Positions 54,215 through 64,000 of a stretch of 64,000 bases of DNA are shown piece after piece. The notes beneath the pieces are model-generated. The model searched no databases, was not told where the DNA came from, and saw only the letters and a program-made list of their open reading frames with translations. The first letter of the stretch is position 1, and each line of letters opens with the position of its first letter. Source of the DNA: Linanthus parryae (taxonomy: Eukaryota > Streptophyta > Magnoliopsida > Ericales > Polemoniaceae). Location: NCBI GenBank assembly GCA_023055425.1, contig JALGPY010000013.1, positions 14,359,735-14,423,734 on the forward strand, read 5' to 3'. A program made the position numbers and the translations under genes.

Positions 54215-55600
54215 ATACTTGGAGGAGCGGCAGTAGGAGAGGATAAAGGAATATCTTGTAAAATTGATGGGAGTAACTTTTTTTACGTTTTCAAACTTGA
54301 TGGGTTAACTCTTGTATTTTCATAAAGCTATTATCTTACTACCTCTATTTCGCTTGAAATTTCACAGTTGACTTTTTCCCACTATTGACCACGCCACTTT
54401 GACCCGGTGATTTGATTAACATTAAAAAAAATTGTAATGTTTTCATCAACTCTACAACACTATAAAAAATTATAAAAAAATTATATTATTTTACTATTCA
54501 AATCATTGAGTCAAAGTGGCATGGTTCCGGATGGAAAAATCAACTACAAAATTTTGGGCGAAAAACATGTAGTAGTAATTTTTTTTCTAAACTAATTAAC
54601 TATTTTATAAAATAAAAATGAAAATGAAAAAGTCTACGTGAACAAAAATTCTTACAAAAAGTTGAACATAAAATGATGTGTATGACAACATGTCATTAAT
54701 AAAGATTCGACGTGAAGGTTATGAAGGAAATATAACGAATAAATCTTGGTAATATTTAGACATCTACTGATGCAGCATATACCACGTCACTTTTTGTTCA
54801 AATTTCTGTTGGATTTAATTTACTTCCACTGAATATGTTTTTGATTTAACGTTGCCAACTTTCTTTTTGACGAAAAAAAACATGTTGCCAACTTCCACAA
54901 AATTTCTAACCCTAAAATTGAAACATCTATTTTCTTCCCATCCCCCTCATTCTCACGTCACTCTCTCTTTCAATCCCCCACTTCTCACTCTCTCTCTATA
55001 TATAGGTGGGAGAGTGAAATAATTAATTAAAATTAAAATTAAAATAGCTACTAATTAAAACTCTCCCTCTCCAACCCTAATCAAAATTTCTAACCCTAAT
55101 CAAATGTTTCATAACACAATAATGCAGTGCGTGCATGGATCGACTACTCTGTTGGCCCGTGTCTACAAATAGAAAGAGGAAACTTCTACACGTTTGTCGT
55201 AGAGGATACTTGCTTTTCATTTTACTCAATTTGAGCGGTTTTTCTTGTCTTGTTAGACTTTTCACACATATTGAGGTAGTTAAAAAAATATTAAAATTAT
55301 TACCAAAATTAACTTTACATACCACTCCGTCCCACCTGAAATGCACCATTTTGATTTTTAATGATGATAGTACATGTTAGGGGTGCAAGTTCAAATAGGA
55401 AAAATCGCAATGGCGCTGCTAAAAACTACTGTGTGAGAATTACTGAAGAAAAGTGGATGTGAGTTTTAGATAAAGTTATGTTTGGTAAATATAATGCGGA
55501 AGATGCGGTGACATATTGATATAATATAATTTTGTGTTTGGTAAACCAATTGTAAACATATTGTGAGAGAGTAAAATGATAAAAGTATATGACACGTATC
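54215..55600. other. Array segment with MITE and promoter-like sequence, unit 1/2
   Basis: No coding gene. It holds a Stowaway-like MITE (54339-54575), a CT-rich stretch ending in ctctctctatatatagg (about 54985-55003), three AACCCTAA motifs (54908, 55074, 55092) and a TA-rich run. Similar segments follow at 58312-59696 and, from mid-MITE, 60200-61282. Confidence 0.6.
54339..54575. mobile_element. Stowaway-like MITE, degenerate, unit 1/2
   Basis: 237 bp, CTACCTCTATTTCGCTTGAA at the left and a partly complementary right end ...acatgtagtag, flanked by TA (54337-54338, 54576-54577). Confidence 0.65.
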
Positions 55601-56004
55601 TGTTTCACAAAGATAAATAGTATAACGAATTCACCTCACGAACGAATAAACGAAAAAGAATACAAGCGTTTTACGTGATTCGCTAACGAAACAATTTGTT
55701 AACTACGTCCACAACAAAGTAAAACCCTTAATTTATCAAGAGGAACACTTACAATGATGTGCATACCTATTACCATCTAATAGGCGTCTATTAATAATGC
55801 CTAGACCCTCAAAACCATTCTCAAAAAATAAGAAAACAACCCTGGTCGCACCCTTCGAGGACGTGGTTGTATGACTAGGCATGCTGGTCGTGAGTGTCTG
55901 GTCGTACGACTAGACCCCCAAGTCGTACGACCAACAGTGAGTTTGACACTTCTCCTTTTTTGTTGCTCTTGATAATTACTCAAATTCAAGGCATATTTCC
56001 AACA
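55601..56004 (-). repeat. Copia remnant LTR, unit 2
   Basis: 404 bp, homologous to 49304-49716. Inverted GTCGTACGAC pair at 55900-55932. Confidence 0.65.
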
Positions 56005-56104
56005 AATCTATACCTGACTTGAATTCTCTCGTTAGCAACAAGTGATCATATTCTCGTAAACAAAGTTACATCTTCTCCGCACCTAATGTCTCTAATCAAG
56101 GAGA

Positions 56105-56788
56105 CTCACTGGACCCCACGGGTCCGATAGTCCCGAAGGGCTTATATGGTTCGTGATGTTGAGCAATTCCAAGCAATGTTGGAGATTTATCTACAGAACC
56201 GGCTTAGTCAGCATATTTGTTGGGTTGTCAGTTGTCCCCACTTACATTACCTTGATTCTTCCATCGTCTCTCATAAGATAATACATAGCGTCAATATGAT
56301 TTGTCCTATCATGATGAACCTGATCTTTAGTAAAGCATATTATACTCAAGCTATTGCAGTGGACTATCAATCGATTTTTATGTAGGCTTAGATCGTTGAC
56401 CAATACTTTCAACCAGATAGCCTCATTTTCCGCTTAGGTCAAAGCCATGTACTCAGCTTCCGTCGTAAACAAATTCTTCAGAGGCTGTAGCGTCGCCTTC
56501 CAGCTCCCAATATAAATGCCCAGATTTAACACATAACCAATCTTAGATCTCCTTCTATCAATATCCTCGGCATAGACGAAATTCCAAAAACAAGCAACCA
56601 AAGCTTCCTGATTGTCCCCATAATAGAGGCCAATTTCTGACGTACCCTTAAGGTGCTTGAATATGCGCTTCACCGCTTGCCGATGATCCTTCCCCAGTTG
56701 ACTCATAAACGACTCACCACACTAACAGCGAATGTTATGTCTGGTCGATATGGAATGATTTTATCACTTGTCGCTCCATATGGTTAAA
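56105..56788 (-). pseudogene. Copia RNase H and pol C-terminus, unit 2
   Basis: Uninterrupted version of the unit-1 remnant. The minus-strand reading is PYRPDITFAVSVVS, SQLGKDHRQAVKRIFKHLKG, FTTEAEYMALT, stop, ENEAIWLKVLVNDL, VHCDSLSIICFTKDQVHHDR, and the terminal LTKP / HCLELLN motifs. One in-frame stop (after MALT) and a loss of the DSDYAGD Asp motif (NFVYAED) show it is dead. Confidence 0.75.
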
Positions 56789-58311
56789 TGTTAATTTGGA
56801 CACGTTTTTCATGGATTTTTAAGCTTATTTCATGGAATTAATCTCTCGGGATAGTTCCTTGTCGTCGTTAAACACGAAAGAGGGCTTGAAGATTGGATTG
56901 GACTAGCATGTGATCTTCGGAAACATGGAAGTGCAAGGAAACAAGCTCGACAAACCAAGAAAGAAGAATTCAAGAGAAGATTCTGCAGGGCATTCGCACG
57001 AAAGGGCTAATCCATTTGCACGATTGCTAACACTTAGGAAAACTCTAGAAGACAGGCCATTTGTACGAAAGGGGAAATACATTCTCACGAAATGCTTCCC
57101 ACGACCGTATCTTTCCCACGAAGGGCTCTCTGTAACCGAAGCAGATTTCATGGGGCTAAATTGCAATCTTGAAGACTTAGAATTTAATATGACCTAGGGA
57201 TCCGAGAATAAGTATCATTCATCACCTTTTGGATGTTGAATAGGACTAAGTAGGCTACTTGGAGGTCCTTACAACTTTCAGGATCATCGTCGGATTTTCA
57301 TTCTAGGTTTGAACTCTCGTTTCTTGTACTATAATTATATTATGGAGAAACTTAGCTTTGTTACTTCAGTTATGAGCAACTAAATCATTTAGCTAGGCTC
57401 TATGAGAGCATGTGGTTTATGTAGACGATATTTCCAAATTTTAGAGATTGTTTCAAGCTTTGGGATATCGATTTCATTGTTTGATGTTTATTTTAATCGG
57501 TGTATTATTGAGCTTACATTGTTGACATGTGTAGGTTGTGATTTGATTGACCATGATAAGTAGATTCATGAATGATTCATTAGGCTTAAAATTATGATTA
57601 GTTTAGTTAATCGTTCTTGTTCTATGCTTAACATTTAGCAACTATGGAGTCATGACATCCGACTTGCTAGTTAATTAGACAAGTGCTCAACATAGACTAG
57701 ACCTAGTTGTGATAGAGAACATGAATGCAATCCTGAATCAATGAGACTGAAAGGTGAGTTGAGTAGGATAGGCGGGTAGATTCGGTTAGTATTTAGACTG
57801 TTTTGTGAAACGGTGGTCCAACATGACCCGTTGTCGTGCACGTCGTTAGCCTGCTAGAACGGACTGGTAGACGGCATTGGACAGAGAGGACCTGTATTAG
57901 AATGTGAGGTAGGACGACATTATCGATAAGAGATTGTTATGGCGGTTATCCGGCATAACTATATTAGGATTAATGTGTTTCAGTACTATATCCGAAATTT
58001 TCTACATCCCTAGGTGATCGATAGATTGCCTAGTTTTGTCTCCATCTTGATTAAATTCATTTTAATTATAAAAAATATAAAAACATTGTCTTTTCATTAC
58101 TTCAATATATTCACTTGTTTGGGGGCGACAACCTTCAAAATCAACTAAATTGTCCTCCTGGTTACATAAGTTGACAAAATTATACTAATATTGTCAATCA
58201 GAGTGGTTACGAGATTGTCCATGTGAGTTCGACAACCCAGAGTCCTAACAATACTCGACTTAATAATTTACCATAGTACACTTCCGTAGTACGCGTCTAG
58301 ATTTCATGTCA
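56789..58311 (+). repeat. Athila-like LTR, unit 2
   Basis: Homologous to 52692-54214 throughout; ends atttcatgtca at 58311. CACGAAA cluster at 56995-57125. Confidence 0.6.
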
Positions 58312-59696
58312 ATACTTGGAGGAGCGGCAGTAGGAGAGGATAAAGGAATATCTTGTAAAATTGATGGGAGTAACTTTTTTTACGTTTTCAAACTTGATGG
58401 GTTAACTCTTGTATTTTCATAAAGCTATTATCTTACTACCTCTATTTCGCTTGAAATTTCACAGTTGACTTTTTTCCACTATTGACCACGCCACTTTGAC
58501 CCGGTGATTTGATTAACATTAAAAAAAATTGTAATGTTTTCATCAACTCTACAACACTATAAAAAATTATAAAAAAAATTATATTATTTTACTATTCAAA
58601 TCATTGAGTCAAAGTGGCATGGTTCCGGATGGAAAAATCAACTACAAAATTTTGGGCGAAAAACATGTAGTAGTAATTTTTTTCTAAACTAATTAACTAT
58701 TTTATAAAATAAAAATGAAAATGAAAAAGTCTACGTGAACAAAAATTCTTACAAAAAGTTGAACATAAAATGATGTGTATGACAACATGTCATTAATAAA
58801 GATTCGACGTGAAGGTTATGAAGGAAATATAACGAATAAATCTTGGTAATATTTAGACATCTACTGATGCAGCATATACCACGTCACTTTTTGTTCAAAT
58901 TTCTGTTAGATTTAATTTACTTCCTCTGAATATGTTTTTGATTTAACGTTGCCAACTTTCTTTTGGACGAAAAAAACATGTTGCCAACTTCCACAAAATT
59001 TCTAACCCTAAAATTGAAACATCTATTTTCTTCCCATCCCCCTCATTCTCACGTCACTCTCTCTTTCAATCCCCCACTTCTAACTCTCTCTCTATATATA
59101 GGTGGGAGAGTGAAATAATTAATTAAAATTAAAATTAAAATAGCTACTAATTAAAACTCTCCCTCTCCAACCCTAATCAAAATTTCTAACCCTAATCAAA
59201 TGTTTCATAACACAATAATGCAGTGCGTGCATGGATCGACTACTCTGTTGGCCCGTGTCTACAAATAGAAAGAGGAAACTTCTACACGTTTGTCGTAGAG
59301 GATACTTGCTTTTCATTTTACTCAATTTGAGCGGTTTTTCTTGTCTTGTTAGACTTATCACACATATTTAGGTAGTTAAAAAAATATTAAAATTATTACC
59401 AAAATTAACTTTACATACCACTCCGTCCCACCTGAAATGCACCATTTTGATTTTTAATGATGATAGTACATGTTAGGGGTGCAAGTTCAAATAGGAAAAA
59501 TCGCAATGGCGCTGCTAAAAACTACTGTGTGAGAATTACTGAAGAAAAGTGGATGTGAGTTTTAGATAAAGTTATGTTTGGTAAATATAATGCGGAAGAT
59601 GCGGTGACATATTGATATAATATAATTTTGTGTTTGGTAAACCAATTGTAAACATATTGTGAGAGAGTAAAATGATAAAAGTATATGACACGTATC
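58312..59696. other. Array segment with MITE and promoter-like sequence, unit 2/3
   Basis: Copy of 54215-55600, with the MITE at 58436-58673. Nearly identical in sequence. Confidence 0.6.
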
Positions 59697-60199
59697 TGTT
59701 TCACAAAGATAAATAGTATAACGAATTCACCTCACGAACGAATAAACGAAAAAGAATACAAGCGTTTTACGTGATTCGCTAACGAAACAATTTGTTAACT
59801 ACGTCCACAACAAAGTAAAACCCTTAATTTATCAAGAGGAACACTAACAATGATGTGCATACCTATTACCATCTAATAGGCGTCTATTAATAATGCCTAG
59901 ACCCTCAAAACCATTCTCAAAAAATAAGAAAACAACCCTGGTCGCACCCTTCGAGGACGTGGTTGTATGACTAGGCATGCTGGTCGTGAGTGTCTGGTCG
60001 TACGACTAGACCCCCAAGTCGTACGACCAACAGTGAGTTTGACACTTCTCCTTTTTTGTTGCTCTTGATAATTACTCAAATTCAAGGCATATTTCCAACA
60101 AATCTATACCTGACTTGAATTCTCTCGTTAGCAACAAGTGATCATATTCTCGTAAACAAAGTTACATCTTCTCCGCACCTAATGTCTCTAATCAAGGAG
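59697..60199 (-). repeat. Copia remnant LTR and internal stub, unit 3 (truncated)
   Basis: LTR 59697-60100, homologous to unit 2. It stops at ...aatcaaggag (60199), where sequence equivalent to 58614 (tggcatggttcc) begins. Confidence 0.75.
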
Positions 60200-61282
60200 T
60201 GGCATGGTTCCGGATGGAAAAATCAACTACAAAATTTTGGGCGAAAAACATGTAGTAGTAATTTTTTTCTAAACTAATTAACTATTTTATAAAATAAAAA
60301 TGAAAATGAAAAAGTCTACGTGAACAAAAATTCTTACAAAAAGTTGAACATAAAATGATGTGTATGACAACATGTCATTAATAAAGATTCGACGTGAAGG
60401 TTATGAAGGAAATATAACGAATAAATCTTGGTAATATTTAGACATCTACTGATGCAGCATATACCACGTCACTTTTTGTTCAAATTTCTGTTAGATTTAA
60501 TTTACTTCCTCTGAATATGTTTTTGATTTAACGTTGCCAACTTTCTTTTGGACGAAAAAAACATGTTGCCAACTTCCACAAAATTTCTAACCCTAAAATT
60601 GAAACATCTATTTTCTTCCCATCCCCCTCATTCTCACGTCACTCTCTCTTTCAATCCCCCACTTCTCACTCTCTCTCTATATATAGGTGGGAGAGTGAAA
60701 TAATTAATTAAAATTAAAATTAAAATAGCTACTAATTAAAACTCTCCCTCTCCAACCCTAATCAAAATTTCTAACCCTAATCAAAAGTTTCATAACTCAA
60801 TAATGCAGTGCGTGCATGGATCGACTACTCTGTTGGCCCGTGTCTACAAATAGAAAGAGGAAACTTCTACACGTTTGTCGTAGAGGATACTTGCTTTTCA
60901 TTTTACTCAATTTGAGCGGTTTTTCTTGTCTTGTTAAGACTTTTCACACATATTGAGGTTGTAAAAAAAATATTAAAATTATTACCAAAATTAACTTTAC
61001 ATACCACTCCGTCCCACCTGAAATGCACCATTTTGATTTTTAATGATGATAGTACATGTTAGGGGTGCAAGTTCAAATAGGAAAAATCGCAATGGCGCTG
61101 CTAAAAACTACTGTGTGAGAATTACTGAAGAAAAGTGGATGTGAGTTTTAGATAAAGTTATGTTTGGTAAATATAATGCGGAAGATGCGGTGACATATTG
61201 ATATAATATAATTTTGTGTTTGGTAAACCAATTGTAAACATATTGTGAGAGAGTAAAATGATAAAAGTATATGACACGTATC
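60200..61282. other. Array segment, unit 4, starting inside the MITE
   Basis: Begins with the right end of the Stowaway-like MITE (60200-60258) and then copies 58674-59696 almost exactly as far as about 61180. Confidence 0.7.
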
Positions 61283-61688
61283 TGTTTCACAAAGATAAAT
61301 AGTATAACGAATTCACCTCACGAACGAATAAACGAAAAAGAACAAAAGGGTTTTACGTGATTCGCTAACGAAATAATTTGTTAACTACGTCCACGACAAA
61401 GTAAAACCTTTAATTTATCAACAGGAACACTTACAATGATGTGCATACCTATTACCATCTAATAGGTGTCTATTTATAATGCCTAGACCCCCAAAAAAAA
61501 TTTCAAAATAATAAGAAAACAACCCTGGTCGCACCCTTCGAGGACGTTGTTGTATGACTAGGCCTGCTGGTCGTGAGTGTCAGGTCGTACGACTGGACCA
61601 CCAAGTCGTACGACCAACACTGAGTTTGACACTTCTCTTTTTTGTTTTGCTCTTGATAATTCCTCCAATTCAAGGCATATTTCCAACA
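61283..61688 (-). repeat. Copia remnant LTR, unit 4
   Basis: 406 bp, closer to unit 1 than to units 2 and 3 (for example gaacaaaaggg at 61341). Inverted GTCGTACGAC pair at 61583-61615. Confidence 0.65.
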
Positions 61689-61784
61689 AATCTATACCTT
61701 GAATTCTCTCGTTAGCAGAAGTGCTCATATTCTTGTAAACAAAGTTTCATCTTCTCCGCACCCGATGTCTCTAATCAAGGAGAC

Positions 61785-62467
61785 TCACTGGACCCCACGG
61801 GTCCGATAGTCCTGAAGGGCTTATATGGTTCGTGATGTTGAGCAATTCCAAGCAATGTTGGAGCTTGATCTACGGAACCGGCTTAGTCAGCATATCCGTT
61901 GGGTTGTCAGTTGTCCCCACTTACATTACCTTGATTATTCTATCGTTTCTCATAAGATAATACATAGCGTCAATATAATTTGTCCTATCATGATGAACCT
62001 GATCTTTAGTAAAGCATATTTTACTCAAGTTATCGCAGTGGACTATCAATCGATTTTTATGTAGGCTTAGATCGTTGACCAATACCTTCAACCAGATCGC
62101 CTCATTTTCCGCTTAGGTCAAAGCCGTGTACTCAGCTTCCGTAGTAAACAAATTCTCCGCAGGCTGTAGCGTCGCCTTCCAGCTCCCAATATAAACACCC
62201 AGAGTGAACACATAACCAATCTTAGATCTCCTTCTATCAATATCCTCGGCATAGACGAAATTCCAAAAACCAGCAACCAAAGCTTCCTGATTGTCCCCAT
62301 AATAGAGGCCAATGTCTGACGTACCCTTAAGGTGCTTGAATATGCGCTTCATCGCTTGCCGATGATCCTTCCCCAGTTGACTCATAAACGACTCACCACA
62401 CTAACAGTGAATGTTATGTCTTGTCGATATGGAATGATTTTATCACTTGTCGCTCCATATGGTTAAA
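61785..62467 (-). pseudogene. Copia RNase H and pol C-terminus, unit 4
   Basis: As in unit 2: SQLGKDHRQAMKRIFKHLKG, GTSDIGLYYG, FTTEAEYTALT, stop, then the C-terminal part. Lacks the 2191-bp segment. Confidence 0.72.
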
Positions 62468-63990
62468 TGTTAATCCGTACACGTTTTTCATGGACTTTTA
62501 AGCTTATTTGATCGAATTAATCTCTCGGGATAGTTCCTTTTCGTCGTCAAACACGAAACAGGGCTTGAAGATTGGATTGGACTAGGATGTGATCTTCGGA
62601 AACATGGAAGTGCAAGGAAAGAAGCTAAAGAAACCAAGAAAGAGGAAGTCTAGAGAAGATTCCGCAGGGCATTCGCACGAAAGGGCTAAGCCATTTGCAC
62701 GAATACTAACACTTAGGAAAACTCCAAAAGACAGGCCATTTGTACGAAAGGGGAAATACATTCGCACGAAAGGCTTCCCACGATCGTATCTTTCCCACGA
62801 AAGGCTCTCTGTAATCGAAGCAGATTCCATGGGGCTAAATTGCAATCTTGAAGACTTAGAATTTAATATGACCTAGGGATCCGAGAATGAGTATCATTCA
62901 TCACCTTTTGGATGTTGAATAGGATTAAGGAGGCCTCTTGGAGGTCCGTACAACTTTCGGGATCATCGTCGTATTTTCATTCTAGGTTTGAACTCTCGTT
63001 TCTTGTACTATAATTATATTATGGAGAAACTTAGCTTTGTTACTTCAGTTATGAGCAACTAAATCATTTAGTTGGGCTCTATGAGAGCATGTGGTTTATG
63101 TAGATGATATTTCCAAATTTTAGAGATTGTTTCAAGCTTTGGGATATCGATTTCATTGTTTGATGTTTATTTTCATCGGTGTATTATTGAGCTTACATTG
63201 TTGACATGAGTAGGTTGTGATTTGACTGACCATGATAAGTAGATTCATGAATGATTACTTAGGCTTAAACTTATGATTAGTTTAGTTAATCGTTCTTTTT
63301 CTATGCTTAACATTTAGCAACTATGGAGTCATAACATCCGACTTGCTTGTTAGTTAGACAAGTGGTCAACATAGACTAGACCTAGTTGTGATTGAGAACA
63401 TGAACGGAATCCTGAATCAATGAGACTGAAAGGTGAGTTGAGTAGGATAGGCGGGTAGATTCGGTTAGTATTTAGACTGTTTTGTGAAACGGTGGTCCAA
63501 CATGACCCGTTGTCGTGCACGTCGTTAGCCTGCTAGAACGGACTTGTAGACGGCAGTGGACCGAGAGGACCTGTAGTAGACTGTGACGTAGGACGACATG
63601 ACCGATAGGAGATTGTTATTGCGGTTATCCGGCATAACTATATTTGGATTAACGTGTTTCAGTACTATATCCGAAATTGTCTACAGCCCTAGGTGATCTA
63701 TAGATTGCCTACTTTTGTCTCCATCTTGATTAAATTCATTTTAATTATAAAATATATAAAAATATTGTCTTTTCAGTACTTCAATATAGTCACTTGTTTG
63801 GGAGCGACAACCTTCAAAATCAACTAAATTGTCCTCCTGGTTACATAAGTTGACTAAATTATACTACTATTGTCAATCAGAGTGGTTACGAGATTGTCCC
63901 TGTGGGTTTGACAACCCAGAGTCCTAACAATACTCGACTTAATAATTGACCATAGTACACTTCCGTAGTACGCGTGTAGATTTCATGTCA
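62468..63990 (+). repeat. Athila-like LTR, unit 4
   Basis: Ends tttcatgtca at 63990, followed by atactcgg, so the array continues beyond the window. It is more diverged than units 1 and 2 are from each other. Confidence 0.6.
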
Positions 63991-64000
63991 ATACTCGGCG

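Larger units (their letters stand above)
48785..64000. repeat. Tandem array of ~4.1 kb chimeric units, running past the window end
   Basis: Landmarks recur at fixed spacing. The sequence at 48823 recurs at 55135, 59231 and 60816. The LTR border at 49304 recurs at 55601, 59697 and 61283. RNase H at 52337 recurs at 56434 and 62113. The Athila-like LTR end at 54214 recurs at 58311 and 63990. Unit 1 to 2 spacing is 6312 bp at the left landmarks but 4097 after the 2191-bp insertion; unit 2 to 3 is 4096. Unit 3 is cut at 60199, where unit 4 begins in the middle of the repeat. No unit has an intact gene. Confidence 0.9.

Noticed and set aside
55074..55100. Interstitial telomere repeat
   Set aside because: The AACCCTAA motifs are isolated and not tandem (CCCTAAA)n.
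56910..57197. 95-codon plus-strand ORF repeated at 62589
   Set aside because: It lies in the Athila-like LTR, has no ATG start (GTG), no known domain, and is broken in unit 1.
48785..64000. CRISPR-like or rDNA array
   Set aside because: Units are about 4.1 kb with transposon parts, no short spaced repeats and no rRNA motifs.

Overview
This window is angiosperm nuclear DNA (probably a eudicot; I cannot name the species) made almost entirely of transposable elements. The evidence is plant-type LTR retrotransposons of three kinds, tRNA-iMet and tRNA-Asp type primer binding sites, Stowaway and Harbinger-like MITEs and a Helitron-like element. I see no intact single-copy host gene, no tRNA or rRNA gene and no prokaryotic feature. 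Lineage names (SIRE, Angela, Athila) rest on recognised protein motifs, primer sites and LTR ends, not on a database search.

Layout. 1-4270: a minus-strand SIRE-like Ty1/copia element (SIRE-A), cut by the window edge and missing the outer end of its LTR. 4271-10641: an internally deleted Athila-like Ty3/gypsy element (gag, protease, no RT or integrase, a 3' ORF region with its own TATA box) whose 3' LTR is interrupted at 10641 and resumes at 45731. 10642-45730: one plus-strand Angela-like copia element (ANG1) with matching 5-bp flanks (agtag on both sides), which has itself been filled by later insertions. Its leader holds a solo Angela LTR (13352-23154), and that LTR is split by a second SIRE-like element (SIRE-B, 14078-22964). 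Its RNase H end is split by a minus-strand Angela-like element (ANG2, 27375-44221), whose gag is split by a near-intact minus-strand copy (ANG3, 32454-40962; target duplication gtttc). The nest is therefore four levels deep along Athila > ANG1 > ANG2 > ANG3 and four along Athila > ANG1 > solo LTR > SIRE-B. LTR divergence is broadly consistent with that order: ANG3 LTRs are almost identical, ANG1 and ANG2 LTRs clearly diverged.

45831-48784 is a short non-LTR stretch holding a Stowaway MITE, a Helitron-like element and a G-rich Harbinger-like MITE. From about 48785 to the window end lies a tandem array with a unit of about 4.1 kb. Each unit is a chimera: promoter-like AT-rich DNA, the 3' LTR plus RNase H end of a minus-strand copia element, and an Athila-like LTR. 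Unit 1 carries an extra 2191 bp containing a long palindrome built around a chromovirus-like LTR. Unit 3 is partial, and unit 4 is a mosaic of unit-3-like and unit-1-like sequence.

The most striking unexplained signal is a 16-bp perfect palindrome, TTTCAAGGCCTTGAAA, and close variants, scattered through both SIRE-like elements in LTR, gag, pol and post-pol DNA. It occurs in more than one reading frame and once as a back-to-back tandem pair, so it looks like a DNA- or RNA-level signal and not a protein repeat.
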